DNA of 64,000 nucleotides from Paenibacillus sp. HGH0039 (GTDB taxonomy: Bacteria; Bacillota; Bacilli; Paenibacillales; NBRC-103111), in assembly GCF_000411255.1 (NCBI RefSeq), contig NZ_KE150413.1, positions 796,794 through 860,793 of the forward strand, in the 5' to 3' direction. Shown one piece after another: positions 34,294 to 42,522 of the stretch (positions within the stretch are counted from its first letter, which is position 1; every line of letters starts with the position of its first letter). The position numbers were made by a program, and so were the translations under genes. The notes beneath the pieces were generated by a model. That model did not search any database, had not been told where the DNA came from, and saw only the letters and a program-made list of their open reading frames with translations.

Positions 34294-35181
34294 GTGACAC
34301 AGACCAGACCTTCAGTCCTGCTGGTAGACGGAATGGCCCTGCTGTTCCGGGCTTACTACGCATCGGCTGTGACCGGATATATTAAACGGACGAGCGCGGG
34401 AGTGCCGACGAATGCCGTGTACGGCTTCGTGCGGTATTTCTGGGACGCCGTCCAGACCTTTTCGCCGACGCACGTCATCGTATGCTGGGACATGGGCGCC
34501 AAAACGTTCCGTTCCGAGCAGTTCACGGATTACAAGGCTAACCGGGCCGCAGCGCCCGAAGACCTGATTCCCCAATTTGACCTCGTCAAAGAAGTGGTGG
34601 ACAGCTTCGGAGTGCCGAATGTGGGGATGAGCGGCTATGAAGCGGACGACTGCATCGGAACGCTGGCACATGCGTACAAAGATTCGGCGGATGTGTTCAT
34701 CCTGACCGGGGACCATGATCTGCTTCAGCTCGTGGACGACAGCGTAAGCGTCGTTATTATGAAAAAAGGCCACGGCAACTACGCCGTTTACACGCCGGAC
34801 CTGCTGCTGGAGGAGCGGAATCTGTCAGCGGCCCAGATCATTGATCTGAAAGGGCTGATGGGCGACACCAGCGACAACTATCCGGGCGTAAAAGGCATCG
34901 GAGAGAAAACGGCGCTGAAGCTTATTCAGCAGTACGGCACCATCGAAGGGATTCTCGAGAATCTGTCCGAGCTTCCGAAAGGCGTGCGGGCGAAGATCGA
35001 GGCGCAGCTCGATATGCTTCATTTATCCAGGGAGCTGGCGACGATTTTCCTCAAGGTTCCGGTCGCCTGCGCGCTGGAGGAGTGCTGCTGGGCCATCGAT
35101 CACGAGCGGGTGCTCACGAAGTTCGAGGAACTGGAGTTCAAGGGATTGGCCAAGCTGGTCGGCCAGCCGGCTTTTTTGTAG
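34294..35181 (+). CDS. 5'-3' exonuclease (flap nuclease type, YpcP-like)
   Basis: This 295-residue protein is a free-standing homologue of the 5' nuclease domain of DNA polymerase I. It shows LLVDGMALLFRAYY, the metal-binding cluster GYEADDCIGTLA and LTGDHDLLQLV, and the helix-hairpin-helix GLMGDTSDNYPGVKGIGEKTALKLI. Such proteins remove flaps and RNA primers. GTG 34294 is chosen because GGGAGAG lies 6 nt upstream; the ATG at 34276 gives an unusual extension. The gene appears monocistronic. Confidence 0.88.
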   Translation: MTQTRPSVLLVDGMALLFRAYYASAVTGYIKRTSAGVPTNAVYGFVRYFWDAVQTFSPTHVIVCWDMGAKTFRSEQFTDYKANRAAAPEDLIPQFDLVKEVVDSFGVPNVGMSGYEADDCIGTLAHAYKDSADVFILTGDHDLLQLVDDSVSVVIMKKGHGNYAVYTPDLLLEERNLSAAQIIDLKGLMGDTSDNYPGVKGIGEKTALKLIQQYGTIEGILENLSELPKGVRAKIEAQLDMLHLSRELATIFLKVPVACALEECCWAIDHERVLTKFEELEFKGLAKLVGQPAFL

Positions 35182-35473
35182 GGGAAATGAAAGGGAAAGT
35201 GTAACGCTATAGAGCCTGCAGTCCGGCAGGTTCTTGGTCCGACCGATACGCCCTTTTTTATCGGATAACATTTAATACGGACCGGTATAGGACGCAGTCC
35301 GGCTTGCCGGCCCTTATGGAATTCAAAGGCGATTCGTTCGGCTCCGGCCGGCGGATCGCTTTTTGATTGTTAATTACGCCTTTCTTCTCATTAAAATGTC
35401 ACAAAAGGGTTCCCACCATTTCATGTTTTTGGTATGTTAGGGAATGAACTGTTTACAGCATTTCGGAAAAAAA
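35182..35473. other. intergenic stretch upstream of the second envelope operon
   Basis: The stretch holds a GAGCCTGCAGTCCGGCAGGTTC hairpin at about 35212 and otherwise AT-rich leader-like sequence. I see no gene or known RNA. Confidence 0.4.
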
Positions 35474-35499
35474 TGAAACAAAATTGCCGTTCAAACGTT
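35474..35499 (+). promoter_or_regulatory. sigma-W-like promoter of the DUF350/ATP-grasp operon
   Basis: TGAAAC at 35474-35479 and CGTT at 35496-35499 are 16 nt apart. The -35 is identical to that of the pspA promoter and the -10 differs by one base from CGTA. It lies 48 nt upstream of the first gene. Confidence 0.6.
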
Positions 35500-35547
35500 A
35501 GAAATAGCATGATAATTTCCTAACCGCATTTTGAAAGGATGAAAACG

Positions 35548-35763
35548 ATGGAAGCTAACGTACTGATCATCGAAAAATTGGAAAACGGCGAATTGAAGAC
35601 GATTGACGAACGCACATGGAATACGACGATGCTGGCAATGATGGAACATGCCAATTTTCTGTTAGTGGGCGGAAAAGAGTATGAAATGATCGAAGGAAGG
35701 CTCGACGTAGAAAATCAGAAGCTGGAAGTACTGGTACTGCCCATTAATAAAGCAATCGAGTAA
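35548..35763 (+). CDS. small protein of unknown function
   Basis: I do not recognise this 71-residue soluble protein. It is rich in Glu, Leu and Met and appears to alternate short strands and one helix (NTTMLAMMEHANFLLV). It has no signal or membrane segment. ATG 35548 is preferred over 35539, which overlaps the AAAGGA binding site. It is the first gene of a five-gene operon that includes the ATP-grasp enzyme. Confidence 0.65.
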   Translation: MEANVLIIEKLENGELKTIDERTWNTTMLAMMEHANFLLVGGKEYEMIEGRLDVENQKLEVLVLPINKAIE

Positions 35764-35788
35764 GAAGTCAGAATTGGAGGGACTTGCA

Positions 35789-36757
35789 ATGAACGACAAT
35801 CTGAACAACAACGCAGGTGGGCTTAACGATACGGAAGCGGCTGAAACTCTTGAAGCGGTGGCGGGGGAATGCGCAGCGGAAGCGGTTGCAGCGGATACGG
35901 CCGGAGCGCCCGAACCGGACTCTCCCGAAGCGGTGCTTGCCGCACGTGCGGCTGAGGAGGCTAAAGCGGCGGAAGCTCGTGCCTCCCGCAGAACGCGCAC
36001 CCCGAAGCCGCTTCGCGTGCTGAACACGTCGCTCGGCGTCGTGCTGGCGGCCAACCTGCTGCTGGTTCCGGCGGTTTACGCCGAGAGCAAAGCGGCCGAG
36101 CCGCAAATCATCGAATGGTCCAACGAGGATGTCAAAACCTATTTCGATCCGAGCGCGGACTGGAGCATTCCGCTCCCGGAGCAGCTGGATAAACCGGGAG
36201 CGACCCCGACTCCTACCCCTTCCGCGGGCGTAGGTACGGGCGGAACGGGGGCGGGAGTCGGCACAGCCGCTCCGGTCGTGTACAACCACGGCCTGGACTG
36301 GACCGACCTGATGCTGTATCATCTGATCTTTAACAGCGGCGGCTCTTACTCGTCGAGCGGCTGGTCCAGCTCACGTCCGTCTTACGATTACCGCACGAAG
36401 AAGCCATACTCGGTGCCGACGTACGATTCGACGAAGTTTCAGAACAAACAAACGGCGAATTCGACGGTTAAGCCGAAGACTTCGAATACAACAGGTGCTT
36501 TTAACAGCAAATCGACGATCAATTCCCGGAACAACTCAAGCAAGAGCTCGTCCACTACAGGATCTTCTTCGACCAAAAGCTCGTCGAGCACGGGATCTTC
36601 CGGCAGCGGCTCTACAAGCACGAAATCGGGATCTTCTAGCTCTTCCGGCTCCGTATCCTCCGGTTCATCGAGCAAATCCTCGTCCTCGTCGTCCGGCAGC
36701 ATCGGCGGCAAGTCGGGCGGATTCAGCTCGTCGGGCAGCTCTTCCAGCGGAAGCTGA
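35789..36757 (+). CDS. membrane-anchored Ser-rich exported protein
   Basis: The 322-residue product has an acidic Ala/Glu-rich cytoplasmic start (about 1-65), a basic RRTRTPKP patch, one hydrophobic segment (about 72-97, LGVVLAANLLLVPAVYA) and an external part. The external part contains a Pro/Gly linker, a short conserved-looking block (HGLDWTDLMLYHLIFNSGGSY), and a C-terminal tail of about 110 residues made almost only of Ser, Gly, Thr and Lys. Repeated TCG/AGC-rich codons cause the simplicity. It overlaps the ATP-grasp gene by one base. Similar exported Ser/Gly-rich proteins accompany such enzymes elsewhere; the role is unknown. Confidence 0.7.
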   Translation: MNDNLNNNAGGLNDTEAAETLEAVAGECAAEAVAADTAGAPEPDSPEAVLAARAAEEAKAAEARASRRTRTPKPLRVLNTSLGVVLAANLLLVPAVYAESKAAEPQIIEWSNEDVKTYFDPSADWSIPLPEQLDKPGATPTPTPSAGVGTGGTGAGVGTAAPVVYNHGLDWTDLMLYHLIFNSGGSYSSSGWSSSRPSYDYRTKKPYSVPTYDSTKFQNKQTANSTVKPKTSNTTGAFNSKSTINSRNNSSKSSSTTGSSSTKSSSSTGSSGSGSTSTKSGSSSSSGSVSSGSSSKSSSSSSGSIGGKSGGFSSSGSSSSGS

Positions 36758-37962
36758 TGGGCAGCCGTACATTCAGGGTACTCGGGCAGCCGCATAAGGA
36801 CCGCAAGGCTTATGTAGCCGAGCTGGGCCGGATGGGTTTTACATGGGCCGATCTGGAACAGGAGCAATACTGGATCGACCAGCTTGTGCTTATGGACCGC
36901 GATGTTTACGAGGAGCTGAACCAAGCGTCGAGGCTCTTGTGGGACATTTTCGATAAAGGGGCCCGGTTTGTTATCGGCCGGCGGGATTTGTACGATATGC
37001 TGAGCATCCCGGAGGTGCTTTGGGACGGCCTGGATGGACTGGAACCTGGACCGAAAGGACTTCTCAGCCGCTATGCGCGCTTTGATTTCAGCATATCCCA
37101 GGAAGGGGATATCAAGCTTCTGGAGCTGAATGCCGATACCCCGACCGGTTACGTGGAGGCATCCGTTGTCACTCCGTGGATGTGCAGCCGGTACGGTGGT
37201 CACAGCCCCAATACGGCAATGCCGGATCTCGTCCGCCACGCCTGGTCGGAAGAGATGCCGGAGGCTGCCGCATGCATAGATTACGGCAAACATCTGGAAG
37301 ATTCGGGCACCATAGATATGCTGATCCGTCACAGCGGACTTGAAGTTCGTCCGGTGGATTGTCTGGAACTGTGGGTGGACGAAGGCATTCTCAAAGACGG
37401 GGAGAACCGGGAAATCCGGAGCATGTTCGCCCTCTATCCGAAAGAGTGGATGGGTGTGGACGACGGAGGGGAAGCTCTCGCGTACTCCATTGAGAACGGC
37501 CATTTACGGCTGTTTAATCCTCTACACGCGATAATTTTGCAATCCAAGGGGCTGCAGGCCGTCATTTGGGGCCTGCATGAGATGATGGCCCCTCTGTTTA
37601 CGCCGGAAGAGCACCGGACCATTGAGCGTTATATGCTGCCGACTTACAATCAGCCGGTTTTGGAAAGCAGTTACGTGTCCAAGTCGATGTTCGGCCGTGA
37701 AGGAGGCTCCGTGCGGATGTACGGCGCTTCGGGCGAAATCGATATCCAGGATGAGGACGGCTTCGATACAAGCACTCTTTTCACGAACGTGTATCAGGCC
37801 CGGGCGGATTTGCCTCAAATCTCACTCACCCGTGGAGAATACCGGCTGCTTACCGGAATGTTTGTCATCAACGGACAGCCGTGCGGCCTGCTGGGCCGTG
37901 CCGGAGGTTTGATTACCGGCAATGCGAGTCATTTTGTGGCGATAGGAGTTGAACAGAAATGA
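36757..37962 (+). CDS. glutathionylspermidine synthase-like ATP-grasp enzyme
   Basis: This 401-residue protein belongs to the ATP-grasp ligase family named after the synthetase domain of E. coli Gsp, close to YgiC/YjfC. Typical blocks are KLLELNADTPTGYVEAS, HEMMAPLFTP, and SKSMFGREGGSVRM, the last carrying ATP and metal ligands. The amidase domain of true Gsp is absent, and spermidine-glutathione chemistry is not expected here; it likely makes an amide bond on another amine or peptide. Genes of this type occur with PspA and DUF350, as in the yjf operon of E. coli. Confidence 0.88.
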   Translation: MGSRTFRVLGQPHKDRKAYVAELGRMGFTWADLEQEQYWIDQLVLMDRDVYEELNQASRLLWDIFDKGARFVIGRRDLYDMLSIPEVLWDGLDGLEPGPKGLLSRYARFDFSISQEGDIKLLELNADTPTGYVEASVVTPWMCSRYGGHSPNTAMPDLVRHAWSEEMPEAAACIDYGKHLEDSGTIDMLIRHSGLEVRPVDCLELWVDEGILKDGENREIRSMFALYPKEWMGVDDGGEALAYSIENGHLRLFNPLHAIILQSKGLQAVIWGLHEMMAPLFTPEEHRTIERYMLPTYNQPVLESSYVSKSMFGREGGSVRMYGASGEIDIQDEDGFDTSTLFTNVYQARADLPQISLTRGEYRLLTGMFVINGQPCGLLGRAGGLITGNASHFVAIGVEQK

Positions 37963-38633
37963 GCAGACCTGCGATGAACAGGAGATACGGGACGGGAAAA
38001 AAACGGAGCCGTCTCGCGATCGGGATTTTCTCGGCGCTTGTCCTTCTCCTCGTTTTCGGATTAATCGGCGCATGCTCCGACAAGAAAAGCGCGGGCGGTG
38101 CCACCGCATCCGGCGGGGCTACAACCGAATCGAGCGTAGTTCCGTGGGATTATAAAGTCGAGCAGGCCAAAGTAGGAGATCTGATCGGGGGCGACATGAC
38201 GCTGCTGCCGAACAACGACATGCTTCCGAACGACGGTAATTTCGCTACGGGAGACTCGGTTTGGGTCATGAGCTTTATGACCGCCGAAATGAAAACCGGA
38301 GCCGACGGGAAGAACGATGTCAAGCTTTCGGGATGGACCCCTCTGAAAACATTTAAAACCGAAAGCGAAGCAAAGGCCGACATGAGCCAGCTCAAAACGG
38401 AAATTCAGACCGAGGTCGATCTCATCGGCGTCTACAAGACGCAGTACGGGGATAAACACCGGGACTTCGCCGTCGTTTCCATGCCATCGGGACATAAGGT
38501 GAAACAGCCGATTTCCGATGAGCGCTATACGGCGATTAAAGACAAGAAACGCGTGAAAATCGTCCTCGAAGAAGTGCACGATTTCTCGAATTATGATTTA
38601 GCCATGTCCAAGTTCAGGGGGTGGGCGGAATGA
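37959..38633 (+). CDS. lipoprotein-like membrane-anchored protein of unknown function
   Basis: This 224-residue protein has a basic start, one hydrophobic segment and LIGAC, which fits a lipobox at about residue 39. A short Ala/Gly/Thr linker follows, then a mixed soluble domain with WDYKVEQAKVGDLIGGDMTLLPNNDMLP and WVMSFMTAEM. I cannot name the family with confidence. It overlaps the ATP-grasp gene and the DUF350 gene by 4 nt each, so all three are translationally coupled. Confidence 0.7.
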   Translation: MSRPAMNRRYGTGKKRSRLAIGIFSALVLLLVFGLIGACSDKKSAGGATASGGATTESSVVPWDYKVEQAKVGDLIGGDMTLLPNNDMLPNDGNFATGDSVWVMSFMTAEMKTGADGKNDVKLSGWTPLKTFKTESEAKADMSQLKTEIQTEVDLIGVYKTQYGDKHRDFAVVSMPSGHKVKQPISDERYTAIKDKKRVKIVLEEVHDFSNYDLAMSKFRGWAE

Positions 38634-39019
38634 TCGCCTTGAATATTTTAGTCAGCTTTATCGTTATCGTGGCTTTACAGATTATCGGCATGGTCATTTT
38701 TAACTGGATTACGCCGTTTAACGACATGGAGGAACTCCGCAAAGGCAATAAGGCGGTGGCCTTGGCCCTGGGCGGGAAATTTTTCGGAACGGCCATTATT
38801 CTGGGCGTTGCGGCTTACACGAACTCCTCGATCTTTCATATGGCCATGTGGTTTGCGATCGGTTACGTCTGCCTGCTTCTCACCTACTTCGTTTTCGACT
38901 TGCTGACGCCAGGGATTAAACTGTCCGAGCAGCTTAAGGACGGCAATGTGGCGGTAGGCATCATGCTGTTCGCGATCTATGTCGGCGTCGCGTTTTCCAT
39001 GAGCAGCCTGATTATTTAA
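38630..39019 (+). CDS. DUF350 family membrane protein, second copy
   Basis: This 129-residue protein has four membrane helices and the same pattern as the protein at 5946: ITPFNDMEELRKGNKAVALALGGKFFG in the first half and LLTPGIKLSEQLKDGNVAVGIML in the second. The repeat of (L/I)TPF/G...GN-x-A-V between the halves supports an internal duplication. AGGGGGTGGG overlaps the end of the upstream gene and lies about 6 nt before ATG 38630. It is the last gene of the operon. Confidence 0.88.
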   Translation: MIALNILVSFIVIVALQIIGMVIFNWITPFNDMEELRKGNKAVALALGGKFFGTAIILGVAAYTNSSIFHMAMWFAIGYVCLLLTYFVFDLLTPGIKLSEQLKDGNVAVGIMLFAIYVGVAFSMSSLII

Positions 39020-39041
39020 GATGATTCGCTCGAAAAAAACA

Positions 39042-39086
39042 ATCCCCGCAACCGGAAGCCTTGGAGGCCCGGTGCGGGGATTTTTG
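39042..39086. terminator. bidirectional intrinsic terminator
   Basis: ATCCCCGCAACCGG/CCGGTGCGGGGAT form a long stem with T after it and A before it. It ends the DUF350 operon and can also end the convergent 39162-39792 genes. Confidence 0.85.
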
Positions 39087-39161
39087 CTTTGATCGGAGCG
39101 CGATTGACAACCGTCATGCCAAGCCGCACCGCGCGCTGGGAGCTCGTAAGGTGCGAGCGTC

Positions 39162-39425
39162 TTAAGGTCCGGGCGTTTCTTCCGACTGATCGTCGCCGGG
39201 ATAATCCCGCTCGATATCGTAATGAAGCTCACGGTTTTCGTAGCGGAACCGGTTCGTTGGACGCTGGTCATCCCGCCACGGAGTGCTTTTGCCGAGCGAT
39301 TCGCTTAGAACGGACGAGCCGTACGGACCCTCCGGAAATTCTTCGGGGATCGTATCGTTTCGCTGGGACTCGACGGTAGACAGATCGGCGCCCCGGCTTT
39401 CTTCTTTTAAAAATTCATCACCCAT
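39162..39425 (-). CDS. small acidic protein of unknown function
   Basis: This 87-residue, highly charged protein has no hydrophobic core and ends in STPWRDDQRPTNRFRYENRE followed by an acidic tail. The sequence looks conserved and compositionally like small Bacillus/Paenibacillus proteins (possibly the DUF3905 type, from memory). AGGAGGAT lies 5 nt before the ATG, which is strong support. It is 73 nt downstream of the DUF3055-like gene and may be co-transcribed. Confidence 0.65.
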   Translation of the reverse strand: MGDEFLKEESRGADLSTVESQRNDTIPEEFPEGPYGSSVLSESLGKSTPWRDDQRPTNRFRYENRELHYDIERDYPGDDQSEETPGP

Positions 39426-39498
39426 GGGAAATCCTCCTGATCAGGCGGCCTGATTAAGCGCTGCCGGTGGTCTTTTCCCATTTTCTCCCCCGGAGGCT

Positions 39499-39792
39499 TC
39501 AAATATCCGTGAAATTGACAGTGCCCACGATCTGGAAAAGGAAAGAGCGAAGCTCTTCGGCCTCTTCCTCGGAGATTTTATATACGTGTTCGAGATAGCC
39601 TTCTTCATTCAAATCGTCCGGACCGATGATGGCGGTTTTGCCGGATTGCAGGTCGGTGATCATTTTTTTGCCGTAAAAACGGTTCGTATTCGTGACCGCC
39701 AGATCGAAGCGGTGCAGGGACGAGCCAACAAAGCAGACAAAGCGGGTTGAGGTATCTTCGGTATGGTCATATAAAAAATCTAATTCGGACAT
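39499..39792 (-). CDS. DUF3055-like protein
   Basis: This 97-residue protein begins MSELDFLYDHTEDTSTRF and contains NRFYGKKMITDLQSGKTAII and a C-terminal helix EEEAEELRSFLFQIVG. I relate it to the DUF3055 family of Bacilli from memory of this pattern. It is soluble, with no catalytic motif. GGAGTGA lies about 6 nt before ATG 39792; a GTG at 39801 overlaps that site. Confidence 0.72.
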   Translation of the reverse strand: MSELDFLYDHTEDTSTRFVCFVGSSLHRFDLAVTNTNRFYGKKMITDLQSGKTAIIGPDDLNEEGYLEHVYKISEEEAEELRSFLFQIVGTVNFTDI

Positions 39793-40111
39793 CACGTTCA
39801 CTCCATTTACCGGTTAATACTCCCGATTATATCGGAAGTGGGGCGCGGCGTCCAAGAGGGGTTACGAAAACGGGAAAAAAGATAATTTCGTTTTTCAATG
39901 TTGTCTGAAGGAAAGAATTTTGCCGGGTTCAAGCGTTTGCGGTATGATAAGGGCGAGCGGTATATTTTCGAAAAGCGGAATGGAACAAGCGGGACAGATT
40001 CGAGCTGGCCGCAAAATCGGACGGCGGGGGCGCACTATATACCCGTACCGGGAAGTTTCGTTGTTAGATATGAATGGCAGAGTGTTTTAAAACTAAAACT
40101 CAGGTGTATCT
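39793..40111. other. intergenic stretch without an evident gene
   Basis: Apart from a good promoter at 39920-39948, I see no supported gene. An open frame at 39898-40251 has no binding site and an unlikely Trp- and Arg-rich composition. Confidence 0.45.
39920..39948 (+). promoter_or_regulatory. sigma-A-type promoter with no nearby gene
   Basis: TTGCCG and TATGAT are 17 nt apart. The first rightward gene starts 455 nt downstream, so the transcript would have a very long leader or be a separate small RNA. Confidence 0.5.
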
Positions 40112-40216
40112 CTATCGTTTCTCGGGAAAATGGGCGGATTTGGAGCCCAGAAGAAGGATGGAAAGAACGATACGTACGCTTTTCTGAACGCGGCGGTCTT
40201 GTGCGGCTTTGGTCAT
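40112..40216 (-). CDS. possible 34-residue basic peptide
   Basis: The ORF encodes MTKAAQDRRVQKSVRIVLSI followed by LLLGSKSAHFPEKR. It has a perfect AAAGGAGG sequence 9 nt upstream, which is the main evidence. The N-terminus is basic and a short hydrophobic segment follows. The leftward transcript would run toward the DUF3055-like gene. It may be a real small protein or a chance ORF beside a good ribosome binding site. Confidence 0.35.
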   Translation of the reverse strand: MTKAAQDRRVQKSVRIVLSILLLGSKSAHFPEKR

Positions 40217-40402
40217 GGCGGGCTGCCTCCTTTTTTTGTGTAAGGGGATGAGTCACTAAAGCGATCTTGTTTATAAACCAATTCTATACCGGACAACGGT
40301 TTGGCGTAACGGACTCCGGTACGAGGCGAGACCCCGACAAAGGTCCAGGCTTCGAGGATTGGACCGATCCTAAAGTTTGTTGTTTGGAAAAGAGGGAACA
40401 GT

Positions 40403-41281
40403 ATGTCGCCGCATTTATTCAAAGTGGAGAGTGTTATCCGGCAGGGACAAGGCGTGTGCAACGAGGATGCGCTGCTTCTGGCGCCCGAAGAAGGCTTGTT
40501 CGGCGTGATCGACGGCGTCTCGGGCCTGACGCCGTATCGGGACGCGCTGGGCCGGACCGCCGGCCGTATCGCGTCCGCGCTCGTGGCGTCCTGCTTTGCG
40601 GACGCCGGCGGGGCCGATCTCGAGCGCACCACGCTCGAGGCCAACGCACGGCTGCACGGGGAAATGGAGCGCCTGCAGGGGCGCTCCGAAGACACCGGCA
40701 GCCGGTGGGGCGCCGTCCACGCCGTTGTGCGCGTGGACGAGGACCGCGTCGCCTGGGTGCAATCAGGCAACTGCATGGTTTACGCCGTCTACGAAGACGG
40801 CGTGGTGCGCGCGGTGACGCGGGACTCCGTGGAGCCCCACGACGAACGCGCACTGGCGCTCTGGCGCCGGGAATATCCCGGCGAGTGGGAGCGCAGGGTC
40901 CAGCCGCCGGAAGTGACGGAAGCGCTGCGGGCGAACCGCAGGCGCGCCAACCGCCCCGGCGGCTACAGCGTCATCAACGGCGATGACGCGCTGGCCCGGC
41001 ACCTGGAGAGCGGGAATATCGCCCGCTCGGGGCTGGCGCATCTGCTGCTCGTCACGGACGGGATTTATCCGTGGCGGGATGAGCATCGGCGCAGCGCGGA
41101 GGAGTGGGTCCGTGCGGTAATCAGGGCCGGGCTGGAAGCTTATGTGGACGGGCTGGAGGCATTTGAGGAGGACGATCCGGAATGCCGCAGCGTGCAGCGT
41201 TTTAAACGTTCGGACGATAAGACCGGGATTTTACTTTCCTTTTCCAAAGAAAGCCGATCGGATAGCAAGACTGTTCGTTGA
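40403..41281 (+). CDS. PP2C-like serine/threonine phosphatase
   Basis: This 292-residue protein has the PPM/PP2C fold with the metal aspartates in NEDALL and VIDGVSG, then SGNCMVYAVY, LLLVTDGIYPW, and DDKTGILL. Metal-dependent phosphatases of this kind act on proteins or small molecules. It lacks a transmembrane segment and is not beside a kinase gene; the substrate is unknown. The central part is very GC-rich. AGAGGGAAC precedes the ATG. Confidence 0.82.
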   Translation: MSPHLFKVESVIRQGQGVCNEDALLLAPEEGLFGVIDGVSGLTPYRDALGRTAGRIASALVASCFADAGGADLERTTLEANARLHGEMERLQGRSEDTGSRWGAVHAVVRVDEDRVAWVQSGNCMVYAVYEDGVVRAVTRDSVEPHDERALALWRREYPGEWERRVQPPEVTEALRANRRRANRPGGYSVINGDDALARHLESGNIARSGLAHLLLVTDGIYPWRDEHRRSAEEWVRAVIRAGLEAYVDGLEAFEEDDPECRSVQRFKRSDDKTGILLSFSKESRSDSKTVR

Positions 41282-41292
41282 AAGAGAGATTC

Positions 41293-41321
41293 TTGTAAAA
41301 TCAGTTCATCTATGGTAGGAT
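41293..41321 (+). promoter_or_regulatory. promoter of the HRDC gene leader
   Basis: TTGTAA and TAGGAT are 17 nt apart. Transcription should start near 41328, just before the attenuator-like hairpin. Confidence 0.55.
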
Positions 41322-41349
41322 ATGGGATATAGCTCAGTGCACAGAGGAA

Positions 41350-41398
41350 GCACCTCTCCACTTGCGTTTTATTACGCATAAGGAGAGGTGCTTTTTGC
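41350..41398 (+). terminator. terminator or attenuator before the HRDC gene
   Basis: AGCACCTCTCC pairs with GGAGAGGTGCT, and an inner TGCGT/ACGCA pair closes the loop; five T follow. The AGAGG just upstream (41343) can pair with CCTCT of the 5' arm, which would break the stem. It lies between a promoter and the gene at 41441, as in attenuation, but may simply end the phosphatase transcript. Confidence 0.7.
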
Positions 41399-41440
41399 GC
41401 TTCCGGGCCTTATTCACAATCAAAATAGAGGAGGAAAGGT

Positions 41441-42469
41441 ATGAACGTCATTTATTTAACGACTTTGGAGAAACAAGTGGAAGAAGGGAAGGTTAAGCAG
41501 GCTCAATTTTTTGCGGGGGAAAAGACGGGAGTCTGGCAGGCCATGTGGAATGAAGTGAACGACAACGGCAAGCCGATCCAGGATATCTGGTATGAAGGCA
41601 TTTCTTGGGAGGAACTTGTCAGTGCCATTAAGAAAGGGCTTCAACTAAAGCTGGCGGAAGGTTTTAAGCCTCTGCTCCGGGGAATCGGGGAAGAGCAGGC
41701 GGGTATGTCCGCCAAAGCGGAGATGACGCAGCTTCTTCAATACTACGGTGAGGTTCATGCCGATGAGACCCTCTATGAAGAGCTGAGAGCGTGGAGACGC
41801 GAACAATCTTTCAAAGAAGGCCGCTCGCCGTTTATTCTGGCGTCCAACCGGATGCTGCAGATGATCGCCGCTTTTTGCCCGCAATCGTTGGAAGAATTGC
41901 TTCACATTCCAGGCTTCGGACAAAACCGGGCTTCCAAATACGGAGGCGATGTCCTGCGGATCACGAGAGACAAGCAGCGCCAGACGGATTTTCCGCTGGA
42001 TTGGGTCGCGGCCGCGACAGACCGTTCGCAGTTTGAAGCCTGGATGAACGGACAGATGGAACGCCGGGTACAGAAGGAGGCTGCGAGACAGTCGGGCAAG
42101 CGCAGACTTCTGGAAGCGATGGCAAGCGGCGGGAGTCTGGCGCAGCTCCGGACCGAGCTCTCGTTTACTTCCCGAGAGCTGGTTGCCTTGCTCGAAGAGC
42201 TGGAGCGAGATGGCTACGATGTACTCGCGGGCATCGAGAGCGAGCTTGCCAAAGTGCCTTCCGAGCAGCTGGCCGAGGCGGAGCGCCTGTTCGCCGAGAT
42301 GGGCGACCGCTATCTGAAGCCCATCCTCCAGGGCTTGTACGGGGAGCAGCTGCCTGATGCCCAGACGGCCGACGGCGTCTATGAATGGCTGCGGCTGCTG
42401 AGATTCAAAACACGGAAGCGGAAAGAGGAAGCGGCGAAGGAACGGGACAGCGGGCAAAAAGCCGGGTAG
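41441..42469 (+). CDS. HRDC-domain protein of unknown function
   Basis: This 342-residue soluble protein has an N-terminal region of about 100 residues, then an HRDC domain (about 105-185) with LYEELRAWRREQSFKEGRSPFILASNRML and HIPGFGQNRASKYG. HRDC domains bind nucleic acids in RecQ helicases and RNase D. The remaining 150 residues are helical and charged (coiled coil) with no helicase or nuclease motif. GAGGAAAGG precedes the ATG. It may be a nucleic-acid-binding regulator. Confidence 0.78.
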   Translation: MNVIYLTTLEKQVEEGKVKQAQFFAGEKTGVWQAMWNEVNDNGKPIQDIWYEGISWEELVSAIKKGLQLKLAEGFKPLLRGIGEEQAGMSAKAEMTQLLQYYGEVHADETLYEELRAWRREQSFKEGRSPFILASNRMLQMIAAFCPQSLEELLHIPGFGQNRASKYGGDVLRITRDKQRQTDFPLDWVAAATDRSQFEAWMNGQMERRVQKEAARQSGKRRLLEAMASGGSLAQLRTELSFTSRELVALLEELERDGYDVLAGIESELAKVPSEQLAEAERLFAEMGDRYLKPILQGLYGEQLPDAQTADGVYEWLRLLRFKTRKRKEEAAKERDSGQKAG

Positions 42470-42493
42470 CGGTGATACGGCAAACAGACAACG

Positions 42494-42522
42494 AAAAACA
42501 GGCCGCTCTGACCTGTTTTTCG
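42494..42522 (+). terminator. intrinsic terminator of the HRDC gene
   Basis: AAACAGG/CCTGTTT with a nine-base loop and T-run. Confidence 0.7.

Noticed and set aside
39898-40251. A 117-residue rightward ORF
   Set aside because: No ribosome binding site, improbable Trp/Arg-rich composition and no recognisable fold.
41329-41345. A sequence like a tRNA 5' end (GGGATATAGCTCAGT)
   Set aside because: There is no anticodon arm, T arm or 3' acceptor complement; the following sequence forms a terminator hairpin.
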